NCBI RefSeq assembly: GCF_012726235.1
Contig: NZ_JAASAH010000004.1
Span: 124,001 to 188,000, forward strand
DNA: 64,000 bases
Source: Streptomyces sp. HNM0574
Lineage (GTDB): Bacteria; Actinomycetota; Actinomycetes; Streptomycetales; Streptomycetaceae
Direction: 5' to 3'
Position 1 is the stretch's first letter; the number at the start of each line of letters is the position of its first letter. Position numbers and translations under genes: made by a program. Positions 34,919-42,923 of this stretch are shown here, piece after piece. The notes under the pieces are model-generated. The model saw only the letters and a program-made list of their open reading frames with translations, was not told the DNA's origin and did no database searches.

Positions 34919-35012
34919 GCCCCCGATACTCCCACGCGCCACCGACAACCCGCTCCGACCGCCCGTGACCAGCACCTGTGCCGCCCACGCCGACCGTGGC
35001 ACCATCGGCACC

Positions 35013-37283
35013 ATGAGTAAGCCGCCCGCTCACGACCCGGCCCAGGACACCCCCGAGGTCACACCCCCGCAGCACTCCGCCGCCGGCCCCAAGGCCGTCA
35101 CCAACTCCCTGCGCATGGCCCACCAGCAGATGGGCGCCAAACGCACCGCGCTCACCCTGCTCCGGGTCAACCAGAAGGACGGCTTCGACTGCCCCGGCTG
35201 CGCCTGGCCCGAACCGGACAAACGGCACACCGCCGAATTCTGCGAGAACGGCGCCAAAGCCGTCGCCGAAGAAGCCACCCTCCGCCGCGTCACCCCCGCC
35301 TTCTTCGCCGAACACCCCGTCACCACCCTCGCCGAACGCTCCGGCTACTGGCTCGGACAGCAAGGCCGCCTCACCCGGCCCATGTACCTCGCCGAAGACG
35401 CCACCCACTACGAACCCGTCAGCTGGGAAACCGCCTTCGACATCGTCGCCGGAGAACTCCGCGCCCTCGACACCCCCGACGAAGCCGTCTTCTACACCTC
35501 CGGACGCACCAGCAACGAAGCCGCCTTCCTCTACCAGCTCTTCGCCCGCGAACTCGGCACCAACAACCTCCCCGACTGCTCCAACATGTGCCACGAGTCC
35601 TCCGGCGAAGCCCTCACCGAAACCCTCGGCGTCGGCAAGGGCAGCGTCCTCCTCGACGACCTCCACCAGGCCGACCTCGTCATCGTCGCCGGACAGAACC
35701 CCGGCACCAACCACCCCCGCATGCTCAGCGCCCTCGAAAAAGCCAAACGCAACGGCGCCCGCATCATCACCGTCAACCCCCTCCCCGAAGCCGGCACCGA
35801 ACGCTTCAAGAACCCCCAGAACGCCCGCGGCCTCGCCGGCCGCGGCACCCCCCTCACCGACCTCTTCCTCCAGATCCGGCTCGGCGGCGACCAGGCACTT
35901 TTCCGCGCCCTCAACCACCTCCTGGTCAACGACCCCGACACCCTCGACCACGACTTCATCCGCGAACACACCCACGGATACGAGGAGTTCGCCACCGCGG
36001 CCCGCACCCTCGACTGGGACGAGACCCTCCGCGCCACCGGCCTCACCCGCGACGAGATCCACCGGGCACACCAGCTCATCACCGCAGCTGAACGCCCCGT
36101 CGTCTGCTGGGCCATGGGCCTCACCCAGCACAAACACTCCGTCCCCACCATCCGCGAAGTCGTCAACCTGCTCCTCCTCCGCGGCGCCATCGGCCGCCCC
36201 GGCGCCGGCGTCTGCCCCGTACGCGGCCACAGCAACGTCCAGGGCGACCGCACCATGGGCATCTACGAACGGCCGGCGCCCGCCTTCCTCGACGCCCTCG
36301 AGAAGGAATTCGGCTTCGCACCACCACGCCACCACGGCCTCGACGTCGTCCGCGCCATCCGCGCCCTCCGTGACGGCGACGCCAAGGTCTTCTTCGCCAT
36401 GGGCGGCAACTTCGTCGCCGCCTCCCCCGACACCACCGTGACCGAGAACGCCATGCGCCGCGCCCGGCTCACCGTGCACGTCTCCACCAAACTCAACCGC
36501 TCGCACTGCGTCACCGGCGCCCGCGCGCTCATCCTCCCCACCCTCGGCCGCACCGAACGCGACGAACAGGCCACCGGCCCCCAATTCGTCACCGTCGAGG
36601 ACTCCATGGGCATGGTCCACGCCTCACGCGGCCGCCTCGAACCCGCCCACCCCGAACTCCTCTCCGAACCCGCCATCGTCTGCCGCCTCGCCCGGCACAC
36701 CCTCGGCGAGGACAGCACCACACCCTGGGAAGAGTTCGAAGCCGACTACGCCACCATCCGCGACCGCATCAGCCGCGTCGTCCCCGGCTTCCACGACTAC
36801 AACCAACGCGCCGCACACCCCGGAGGCTTCACCCTCCCCCACGCCCCCCGCGACAACCGCACCTTCCCCACCGCCACCGGCAAGGCCAACTTCACCGCCG
36901 CCCCCGTCGAATACCCCCAGGCCCCCGAAGGCCGCCTCCTCCTCCAGACCCTCCGCTCCCACGACCAGTACAACACCACCGTCTACGGCCTCGACGACCG
37001 CTACCGCGGCATCCACGGCGGCCGCCGCGTCGTCCTCCTCCACCCCGACGACGCCCGCCAACACGGCCTGGACGACGGCGACATGGCCGACCTCACCAGC
37101 GAATGGCACGACGGCACCGAACGCACCGCCCCCGGCTTCCGCGTCGTCCACTACCCCACCGCACGAGGCTGCGCCGCCGCCTACTACCCCGAGACCAACG
37201 TCCTCGTCCCCCTCGACGCCACCGCCGACACCAGCAACACCCCCACCAGCAAATCCGTCGTGATCCGGATCACCAGAGCCTGA
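35013..37283 (+). CDS. FdhF/YdeP family molybdopterin oxidoreductase
   Basis: A 756-residue member of the formate-dehydrogenase-alpha-like family of bis-molybdopterin enzymes, group FdhF/YdeP. An N-terminal Cys cluster (C60-P-G-C63 and C77 in EFCENGAKA) could bind an Fe-S cluster. The molybdopterin domain follows: YTSGRTSNEAAFLYQLFAR, NMCHESSGEAL, AGQNPGTNHPRM and VWVNPLPE-type strands, then the C-terminal molydopterin dinucleotide-binding domain (LLLQTLRSHDQYNTTVYG, then DLTSEWHDG). The natural substrate is unsettled for this family; E. coli YdeP is linked to acid resistance. No redox partner genes are adjacent. The start ATG 35013 is supported by coding character only. Confidence 0.9.
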   Translation: MSKPPAHDPAQDTPEVTPPQHSAAGPKAVTNSLRMAHQQMGAKRTALTLLRVNQKDGFDCPGCAWPEPDKRHTAEFCENGAKAVAEEATLRRVTPAFFAEHPVTTLAERSGYWLGQQGRLTRPMYLAEDATHYEPVSWETAFDIVAGELRALDTPDEAVFYTSGRTSNEAAFLYQLFARELGTNNLPDCSNMCHESSGEALTETLGVGKGSVLLDDLHQADLVIVAGQNPGTNHPRMLSALEKAKRNGARIITVNPLPEAGTERFKNPQNARGLAGRGTPLTDLFLQIRLGGDQALFRALNHLLVNDPDTLDHDFIREHTHGYEEFATAARTLDWDETLRATGLTRDEIHRAHQLITAAERPVVCWAMGLTQHKHSVPTIREVVNLLLLRGAIGRPGAGVCPVRGHSNVQGDRTMGIYERPAPAFLDALEKEFGFAPPRHHGLDVVRAIRALRDGDAKVFFAMGGNFVAASPDTTVTENAMRRARLTVHVSTKLNRSHCVTGARALILPTLGRTERDEQATGPQFVTVEDSMGMVHASRGRLEPAHPELLSEPAIVCRLARHTLGEDSTTPWEEFEADYATIRDRISRVVPGFHDYNQRAAHPGGFTLPHAPRDNRTFPTATGKANFTAAPVEYPQAPEGRLLLQTLRSHDQYNTTVYGLDDRYRGIHGGRRVVLLHPDDARQHGLDDGDMADLTSEWHDGTERTAPGFRVVHYPTARGCAAAYYPETNVLVPLDATADTSNTPTSKSVVIRITRA

Positions 37284-37363
37284 CCCCCCACCACCCGCAT
37301 CCCGGCTGGTAAGACAGTGCACACACCAAGCACCCACCGACCAAGGGCGACGGAGCCGCAGCC

Positions 37364-37816
37364 ATGGGCGAGCAGAGCACCACCACATTCCCGCAGCACA
37401 TCATCGACCAGTGGTCCGGCAGCGGCATCGACCTGCCCACCCTCTTCTCCGCGGGACACCTCGGCGAACGCATGGGCCTCAACGTCGTCGAAGCCGCCCC
37501 CGAAAAAGTCGTCGGCACCCTCCCCGTCGAAGGCAACACCCAGCCCTACGGCCTCCTCCACGGCGGCGCCTCCGCCGTACTCGCCGAAACCCTCGGCTCC
37601 GTCGGCGCCATGCTCCACGGCGGCCCCCACCGCCTCGCCGTCGGCGTCGACCTCAACTGCACCCACCACCGCGGCGTACGCTCCGGCCTCATCACCGGCA
37701 CCGCCACCCCCGTCCACCAGGGCCGCAGCACCGCCACCTACGAGACCGTCATCACCGACGAGGCGGGCAAGCGCGTCTGCACCGCCCGCCTCACCTGCAT
37801 GCTCCGCGACGCCTGA
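37364..37816 (+). CDS. PaaI-type hotdog-fold thioesterase
   Basis: A 150-residue acyl-CoA thioesterase-like protein with the hotdog signature: EGNTQPYGLLHGGASAVLAE (HGG-x-x-x-x-L-AE type) and a core helix ETLGSVGAM. GVDLNCTHHRGVRSG and GRSTATYETVITDEAGKRVC form the sheet. The family acts on phenylacetyl- or other small acyl-CoAs; the exact substrate is unknown. It follows the FdhF-like gene by 80 bp on the same strand and ends in a terminator convergent with pdtaR. Confidence 0.92.
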   Translation: MGEQSTTTFPQHIIDQWSGSGIDLPTLFSAGHLGERMGLNVVEAAPEKVVGTLPVEGNTQPYGLLHGGASAVLAETLGSVGAMLHGGPHRLAVGVDLNCTHHRGVRSGLITGTATPVHQGRSTATYETVITDEAGKRVCTARLTCMLRDA

Positions 37817-37834
37817 CACCCGCCGCACACACCA

Positions 37835-37868
37835 AGAGGCGGCGCCCGCACCCGCGGACGCCGCCTCT
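37835..37868. terminator. Bidirectional terminator between thioesterase and pdtaR genes
   Basis: A perfect 10-bp stem (37835-37844 with 37859-37868) and a 14-nt GC-rich loop, 18 bp past the thioesterase stop and 19 bp past the regulator stop. Confidence 0.75.
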
Positions 37869-37887
37869 CGCCGTACTCCCTACCGCA

Positions 37888-38607
37888 CTACTTCTGCTGC
37901 TGCTTACGCTCCTCGCCATCGGCGATCACGGCCTCGGCCACCTGCTGCATCGACAGCCGCCGGTCCATCGACGTCTTCTGGATCCACCGGAACGCCGCCG
38001 GCTCCGTCAGCCCGTACTGCGTCTGCAGCACACTCTTCGCCCGGTCCACCAGCTTCCGCGTCTCCAGCCGCTGCGCGAGGTCCGCGACCTCCTTCTCCAG
38101 CGCCTTCAGCTCCGTGAACCGCGAGACCGCCATCTCGATCGCCGGCACCACGTCACTCTTGCTGAACGGCTTCACCAGATACGCCATCGCCCCCGCGTCC
38201 CGCGCCCGCTCCACGAGCTCACGCTGCGAGAACGCCGTCAGCATCAGCACCGGCGCGATGCTCTCCGCCGCGATCCGCTCCGCCGCCGAAATCCCGTCCA
38301 TCACCGGCATCTTGACGTCCAGGATGCACAGGTCGGGCTGGTGCTCACGGGCCAGGTCGATGGCCGTCTGCCCGTCACCGGCCTCACCGACGACGGTGTA
38401 GCCCTCCTCCTCAAGCATCTCCTTGAGATCCATCCGGATGAGCGCCTCGTCCTCCGCGATCACCACACGCGTGGTCAGCGGAGGCACGTGCGAGGTGTTC
38501 GTCTCCTCGGCGACGGCGTCGACGCCGTCGGCAGCATCGGCTCCGGCTGCTCCCGCGCCGTTCTCGGCGCCGGACGGGTGGGGCTCGGGGATGTCCGCGG
38601 TGCTCAC
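37888..38607 (-). CDS. pdtaR: ANTAR-domain response regulator (PdtaR-like)
   Basis: A 239-residue two-component regulator. After a variable 45-residue acidic N-terminus comes the receiver domain (VVIAEDEALIRMDLKEML, phosphoacceptor Asp in DLCILDVKMP, then LTAFSQRE and AYLVKPFSKSD). A coiled coil and a C-terminal ANTAR domain (RKLVDRAKSVLQTQYGLTEPAAFRWIQ) follow. ANTAR domains bind paired RNA hexaloop stem-loops and act as antiterminators; PdtaS is the partner kinase in actinobacteria. GAGGAG lies 8 nt before GTG 38607. The kinase gene is not in this window. Confidence 0.95.
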   Translation of the reverse strand: MSTADIPEPHPSGAENGAGAAGADAADGVDAVAEETNTSHVPPLTTRVVIAEDEALIRMDLKEMLEEEGYTVVGEAGDGQTAIDLAREHQPDLCILDVKMPVMDGISAAERIAAESIAPVLMLTAFSQRELVERARDAGAMAYLVKPFSKSDVVPAIEMAVSRFTELKALEKEVADLAQRLETRKLVDRAKSVLQTQYGLTEPAAFRWIQKTSMDRRLSMQQVAEAVIADGEERKQQQK

Positions 38608-38702
38608 TGGGCTCCTCGTTTCCGCGCAGGTGGGAACCCCGAGCCTACCTACCTGTTGTAAAGTGGTCGCACAGCAGGTCGTGGTAAACCTTCGATCCGT
38701 TG

Positions 38703-38777
38703 GCCCCGGTAGTCCAATTGGCAGCAGACGATGGATTCAAAACCCATACAGTGTCGGTTCGAGTCCGACCCGGGGCA
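38703..38777 (+). tRNA. tRNA with CAA (Leu) anticodon on a class I body
   Basis: A complete 75-nt cloverleaf: acceptor stem 38703-38709 with 38770-38776, all seven pairs intact; D-arm with AATTGG loop; anticodon stem 38731-38735 with 38743-38747; loop TTCAAAA with anticodon CAA at 38738-38740; a short 5-nt variable region (38748-38752); T-arm GTCGG/CCGAC with loop TTCGAGT; discriminator A at 38777; no encoded CCA. CAA reads UUG (Leu). However, bacterial leucine tRNAs are class II with a long variable arm, and this one is short; its D-arm resembles tRNA-Gln. The last anticodon-stem pair is an A-C mismatch. It may be a divergent or non-canonical tRNA. A terminator follows. Confidence 0.85.
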
Positions 38778-38815
38778 CTCTCCCTTCGATTCCAAGGTTG
38801 CAAGCAGAGCCTGAT

Positions 38816-38844
38816 GCGTTCACCCGATAAGGTGAACGCGTTTT
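38816..38844 (+). terminator. Intrinsic terminator of the tRNA
   Basis: A perfect 9-bp stem (38816-38824 with 38831-38839) with loop CGATAA, followed by GTTTT. This is one of the few classical U-tailed terminators in the window and indicates that the tRNA is transcribed. Confidence 0.85.
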
Positions 38845-38886
38845 CGATTCTCCCCCTCCGGGGCCTCCCCCGACGACCCTCGTGGC

Positions 38887-39651
38887 ATGTACGACCTCGC
38901 CACCCGTCGCAAGGCCCTCGCGCTGCTCGCACAGGGCCACAGCCTCAACTCCGCCAGCCGCCGGTGCGGCGTCTCCCGCGCGGCGCTCGCCTCCTGGCGG
39001 TCCCGGCCCCTCCCCTCACGCCCCGCCGACTGCCCGCGCTGTGACGGGACACCCCGCCTCCCCGAGGACGTCCCCGCCTACGCGTACCTCCTCGGCCTCT
39101 ACCTCGGCGACGGCTGCATCAGCAGCGGCCCCCGCACCAGCGCCCTCCGCATCGCCTGCGCGAACGACTACCCGGGGCTGATCGAGCAGTGCGAACGCGC
39201 CGTGCGGGCCGTCCGGCCGGGCAACCGGGTCTGCCGCGTGCAGCAGCCGGGGTACGTCGCGGTCACCGCGTACAGCTGTCACTGGACGTGCCTGTTTCCG
39301 CAGCACGGGCCCGGCCCGAAGCACGAGCGGCGGATCGCGCTGGAGGCGTGGCAGCAGGCGATCGTGGACGAGTACCCGTGGGAGTTCGTGCGCGGGTTGA
39401 TCCACTCCGACGGCTGCCGGATCACCAACTGGACGGTGCGGACGGTCGCCGGTGAGCGGAAGCGGTACGAGTATCCGCGGTACTTCTTCACCAACAACTC
39501 CGAGGACATCGTGGGGCTCTGCGGCGCCGCGCTGGACCGTGCGGGGGTGGAGTGGAAGCTGACGCGGCGGGCGCGTGGCGCGTACAACCTCTCGGTGGCG
39601 CGGCGGAGTTCGGTGGCGTTGATGGACGCACATGTGGGCGCGAAGTTCTGA
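38887..39651 (+). CDS. HTH plus LAGLIDADG-type protein
   Basis: A 254-residue protein. Residues 1-40 form a helix-turn-helix (RKALALLAQGHSLNSASRR, then VSRAALASWR). A CPRC pair follows at about residue 50. Then come two LAGLIDADG-like motifs: YLLGLYLGDG (about 65-75) and EFVRGLIHSDG (about 160-170), each ending in the Asp that would bind Mg2+. The C-terminus (YFFTNNSEDIV, then YNLSVARRSSVALMDAHVG) matches homing-endonuclease-like half-domains. Related proteins are widespread in Streptomyces, often near tRNA genes, without intron or intein. It could be a free-standing endonuclease or a domesticated DNA-binding regulator. It lies 110 bp past the unusual tRNA. Confidence 0.78.
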   Translation: MYDLATRRKALALLAQGHSLNSASRRCGVSRAALASWRSRPLPSRPADCPRCDGTPRLPEDVPAYAYLLGLYLGDGCISSGPRTSALRIACANDYPGLIEQCERAVRAVRPGNRVCRVQQPGYVAVTAYSCHWTCLFPQHGPGPKHERRIALEAWQQAIVDEYPWEFVRGLIHSDGCRITNWTVRTVAGERKRYEYPRYFFTNNSEDIVGLCGAALDRAGVEWKLTRRARGAYNLSVARRSSVALMDAHVGAKF

Positions 39652-39720
39652 GGGTTGGGGTCCCTCCTTCGGCTGAAGTGGTGGGGAGGCCGTGACGGGA
39701 CGGGGGGTGGCGGACTTGAG

Positions 39721-39739
39721 TGAGGGCAGCCTTACTCGT
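39721..39739 (+). promoter_or_regulatory. Candidate iron box (DtxR/DmdR/IdeR-type operator)
   Basis: TGAGGGCAGCCTTACTCGT matches 12 of 19 positions of the DtxR-family consensus, with the central AG-C-CTTAC part intact. It also forms the imperfect palindrome GAGTGAGG/CCTTACTC. It lies 29 bp before the start of a siderophore-type decarboxylase gene, where iron repression would be expected. Confidence 0.5.
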
Positions 39740-39767
39740 TTTATCCGTTCGTGAGAAAGCTTCTTCT

Positions 39768-41267
39768 ATGTGCGCCAGCTCCGTCGAGGGTTCCTGCTTG
39801 CCTGCGGGGGGTGTGGAGGGTCCGGCGGCGTTGCGGCCGTTGACGGAGGCCGTGTTGGGGGCGTTGGCCTCGGGTGCGGTGGAGCGGGGTGGTCCGTTGC
39901 CGGCCGGGGGGCCGGAGCGGGTGCGGCGGGCTGTGCGGGGTGTGGTGGGTCCTGCGGTTCCGGAGTGGGGGGTGGGGGCCGAGGCGGCGTTGCGGGATCT
40001 GGTGGGGGTGCTGGCCGCGGGTGCGGCGGATCCGGCTGATCCGTTGTGTGCGGCGCATCTGCACTGTCCGCCGTTGGCGGTGGCGGCCGCGGCGGATCTG
40101 GCGGTGAGTGCGTTGAATCCGTCGATGGATTCGTGGGATCAGGCGCCTGCGGCTTCGGAGTTGGAGGCGGTGACGTGCCGGGAGCTGGCGGGCCGGGTGT
40201 TCGCGGGGCGTGGGTCGTCGGGTGCGGGGGGCGGGGTTCCGGATGCGCTGGTGACGACGGGGGGTACGGAGTCGAATCAGCTGGGTGTGCTGCTGGCGCG
40301 TGAGGTGCTGGGGCCCGAGGTGCGGGTGGTGTGCGGGGAGTTCGCGCATCACAGTGTGCACCGGGCGGCGTGGTTGCTGGGGTTGCGGGCGCCGGTGGTG
40401 GTGCCGTCGCCGGCGGGTGTGCTGGAGGCGTCGGCGCTGGAGCGGGTGCTGTCGGAGCTGGTGCCGGAGTCGGGTGCCGCGGGGCCGCGGGTGCTGGTGG
40501 TGGCGACGGCGGGGACGACGGACACGGGTGCGGTGGATCCGTTGGCCGAAGTGGCGGCGGTGGTGCGGCGGTTCGGGGTGCGGCTGCATGTGGACGCGGC
40601 GTACGGGGGGTCGTTGCTGTTCAGTGAGCGGCTGCGGGGGTTGTTGGCGGGGGTGGAGTGTGCGGACAGCGTGACGCTGGATCTGCACAAGCTGGGGTGG
40701 CAGCCGGTGGCGGCGGGGTTGTTCGTGGTGCCGGAGGGCGGGGCGCTGCGGCCGTTGGATCACCGTGCGGACTATTTGAACGCGGATGACGACACGGAGG
40801 CGGGGCTGCCGGATCTGCTGGGGCGTTCGTTGCGGACGACGCGGCGTCCTGACGTGGTGAAGGTGGCGGTGACGTTGCGGGCGCTGGGGTGGCGGGGGCT
40901 GGGCGCGCTGGTAGAGCGGACGTGCGGTCTGGCGGAGGAGTTCGCGGATCTGGTGGCGAAGGATGCGCGGTTCGAGCTGTTCGGGCGGCCGGGGTTGTCG
41001 ACGGTGTTGTTCCGTCCGGTGGGGGCTGGTGCCGGGGTGGTGGCTCAGGTGCGCCGGTCGTTGCTGGCTTCGGGGAGTGCGGCGTTGGGGCGGGCGGAGG
41101 TGGGTGGCGGGTTGTGGTTGAAGGCGACGTTGCTGAATCCGTGGTCGCGGGTGGCTGATCTGTCGGGGTTGTTGGAGCTCGTGGCCGGGGCGGTGCCGTC
41201 GCGGCCGGGGGCGTGGTCGGGGGCCGGCTGTGGTGCCGGTGCCGGTGAAGGGAGTGCTGGTTCATGA
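39768..41267 (+). CDS. PLP-dependent decarboxylase (lysine/ornithine/diaminobutyrate type)
   Basis: A 499-residue group II amino-acid decarboxylase, fold type I. Visible features are LCAAHLHCPPLAVAAAADL, SMDSWDQAPAASELE, TTGGTESNQLGVLLARE (cofactor phosphate region), HVDAAYGGSLLF (Asp contacting the pyridine) and the lysine that holds PLP in DLHKLGWQP. Start ATG 39768 is used because the earlier GTG at 39720 overlaps the operator-like site. The stop overlaps the start of the N-hydroxylase gene (ATGA), so the two are translationally coupled. Together they would make an N-hydroxylated diamine for hydroxamate siderophores, as DesA/DesB do. The exact amino acid substrate is uncertain. Confidence 0.88.
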   Translation: MCASSVEGSCLPAGGVEGPAALRPLTEAVLGALASGAVERGGPLPAGGPERVRRAVRGVVGPAVPEWGVGAEAALRDLVGVLAAGAADPADPLCAAHLHCPPLAVAAAADLAVSALNPSMDSWDQAPAASELEAVTCRELAGRVFAGRGSSGAGGGVPDALVTTGGTESNQLGVLLAREVLGPEVRVVCGEFAHHSVHRAAWLLGLRAPVVVPSPAGVLEASALERVLSELVPESGAAGPRVLVVATAGTTDTGAVDPLAEVAAVVRRFGVRLHVDAAYGGSLLFSERLRGLLAGVECADSVTLDLHKLGWQPVAAGLFVVPEGGALRPLDHRADYLNADDDTEAGLPDLLGRSLRTTRRPDVVKVAVTLRALGWRGLGALVERTCGLAEEFADLVAKDARFELFGRPGLSTVLFRPVGAGAGVVAQVRRSLLASGSAALGRAEVGGGLWLKATLLNPWSRVADLSGLLELVAGAVPSRPGAWSGAGCGAGAGEGSAGS

Positions 41268-42874
41268 CGGCCGGGGACGCGGGAGTGGCGGGTGAGCCGG
41301 AGGAGCCGGTGGGCCCGGGTGGCGCGGACGAGGGTGTGAACGGGGTTGCCGGGTCCGGGACTTCGGGTGCGGATGGTGGGGAGGAGGCGGCTGTGCGGGT
41401 GGGGTTGCCGGGGCAGCGGTCGGGGGGTGCCGGCCGGGTTCCGGAGGAGCGGGAGCGGCTGTTGGACGTGGCGGGTGTGGGGGTGGGCCCGTTCAATCTG
41501 TCGTTGGCGGCGCTGGCGGACGGGGTGCCGGGGCTGCGGGTGGCGATGTACGAGCAGCGGCGGGCGTTCCGGTGGCATCCGGGGCTGCTGATCGAGGGTG
41601 CGACCTTGCAGGTGCCGTTCCTGGCGGATCTGGTGACGATGGCGGATCCGGCGAGTGCGTGGTCGTTCCTGCGGTTTCTGCGGGAGCGGGACCGGTTGTT
41701 CCCGTTCTATTTCGCGGAGCGGTTCCATGTGGAGCGGGCGGAGTACGACGCGTACTGCCGGTGGGTGAGTGAGGGGTTGTCGGCTCCGGCGGGTGCGGGG
41801 GGTGCGGGTGCGGGGCTGCACTTCGGGCATCAGGTGGACGCGGTGCGGTGGTGTGCCGATCGTGGTGCGTTCGAGGTGGATTTCACGCAGCTCGACGAGC
41901 GGGGTGAGGCGGAGGCGCTGGGGCGGGCGTTCGCGCGGAATGTGGTGCTGGGGGTGGGGACGGCTCCGCATGTTCCGGAGCGGTTGCGTCCGTTGGTGGA
42001 GTCGTCGGGGGCTGCGGGGGCGCTGGTGGTGCACTCGGCGGAGTATCTGGAGCGGCGGGAGCGGCTGTTGGCCGCTGATCATGTGACGGTGGTGGGTTCG
42101 GGGCAGTCGGGCGCCGAGGTGTTCCTGGATCTGCTGCGGCACCGTCCGGCGGGGCGGGAGGGGCTGCACTGGCTGTCGCGGTCGCCGGCGTTCGCGCCGA
42201 TGGAGTACAGCAAGTTGGGGCTGGAGCATTTCACTCCGGATTACACGCGGTATTTCCACGGTCTGCCGGAGGGGGTGCGGGACGGGTTGCTGCGGCGGCA
42301 GGGGCAGCTGCACAAGGCGGTGGATCACGAGACGCTGGGGGCGATCCATGACGAGCTGTATCACCGGTCGTTGAACGGTGCCTGGCCGGATGCGGTGCTG
42401 ACGCCGGGGGTGGCGGTGCGGACGGCGGGGCGTATGGGTGGTGCGCGGGTGGAGTTGCATCTGGAGCATGCGGAGCAGGGTGAGCGGAGCCGTCTGGTGA
42501 CGGATGCGGTGGTGCTGGCGACGGGGTACCGGGAGCGTCCGGTGGACGGGTTGCTGGCGGGGCTTGATCCGTATCTGCGGCGGGACGCGGCGGGGCGTCC
42601 GGTGGTGGATGCGGAGTACCGGCTGGTGTGGGACGGGCCGGTGTCGGGTGGGGTGTTCGTGCAGAACGCGGAGCGGCATTCGCACGGGGTGGGGGCGCCG
42701 GATCTGGGTCTGGCGGCGTACCGGAGTGCGGTGATCCTGAACGCGTTGGCGGGTGAGGAGGTGTACCGGCTGCCGCGGCGTACGGCGTTCACGTCGTTCG
42801 GGTTGCGGGGGTCCGGGGTGCGGGAGGAGGGTCCGGTGGGCCGGGGGGAGTTGCGTACGCTGCGGCCGAGTTGA
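41264..42874 (+). CDS. Lysine N6-hydroxylase / ornithine N5-oxygenase family flavoprotein
   Basis: A 536-residue SidA/IucD/PvdA/DesB-like N-hydroxylating monooxygenase. A Gly-rich, probably disordered extension of about 65 residues precedes the FAD motif GVGVGPFNLSLA. WHPGLLIEGATLQVPFLADL, the NADPH-binding GSGQSGAEVFLDLL and VVLATGYRERPVDGL (the ATGY motif) follow, then QNAERHSHGVGAPDLGLAAYRS near the C-terminus. It hydroxylates a terminal amine using O2 and NADPH. It starts inside the stop of the decarboxylase gene. No acyltransferase or NIS synthetase (DesC/DesD-like) gene is present in the window, so the final product is unknown. Confidence 0.92.
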   Translation: MTAGDAGVAGEPEEPVGPGGADEGVNGVAGSGTSGADGGEEAAVRVGLPGQRSGGAGRVPEERERLLDVAGVGVGPFNLSLAALADGVPGLRVAMYEQRRAFRWHPGLLIEGATLQVPFLADLVTMADPASAWSFLRFLRERDRLFPFYFAERFHVERAEYDAYCRWVSEGLSAPAGAGGAGAGLHFGHQVDAVRWCADRGAFEVDFTQLDERGEAEALGRAFARNVVLGVGTAPHVPERLRPLVESSGAAGALVVHSAEYLERRERLLAADHVTVVGSGQSGAEVFLDLLRHRPAGREGLHWLSRSPAFAPMEYSKLGLEHFTPDYTRYFHGLPEGVRDGLLRRQGQLHKAVDHETLGAIHDELYHRSLNGAWPDAVLTPGVAVRTAGRMGGARVELHLEHAEQGERSRLVTDAVVLATGYRERPVDGLLAGLDPYLRRDAAGRPVVDAEYRLVWDGPVSGGVFVQNAERHSHGVGAPDLGLAAYRSAVILNALAGEEVYRLPRRTAFTSFGLRGSGVREEGPVGRGELRTLRPS

Positions 42875-42923
42875 GGGTCTGTGGGGCGGGGGCGTTGTCG
42901 GTGGGGTCTGCGAGAGTGGCCGT

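Noticed and set aside
29942-35020. A 1.7-kilocodon plus-strand frame opposite the transglycosylase and polA genes
   Set aside because: It is a GC-bias artefact antisense to two well-supported genes, with no domains and Arg/His/Gln-rich composition.
39720-39767. Start of the decarboxylase at GTG 39720
   Set aside because: It lies within the iron-box-like element, and the resulting 16-residue extension is not needed by the fold; ATG 39768 is preferred.
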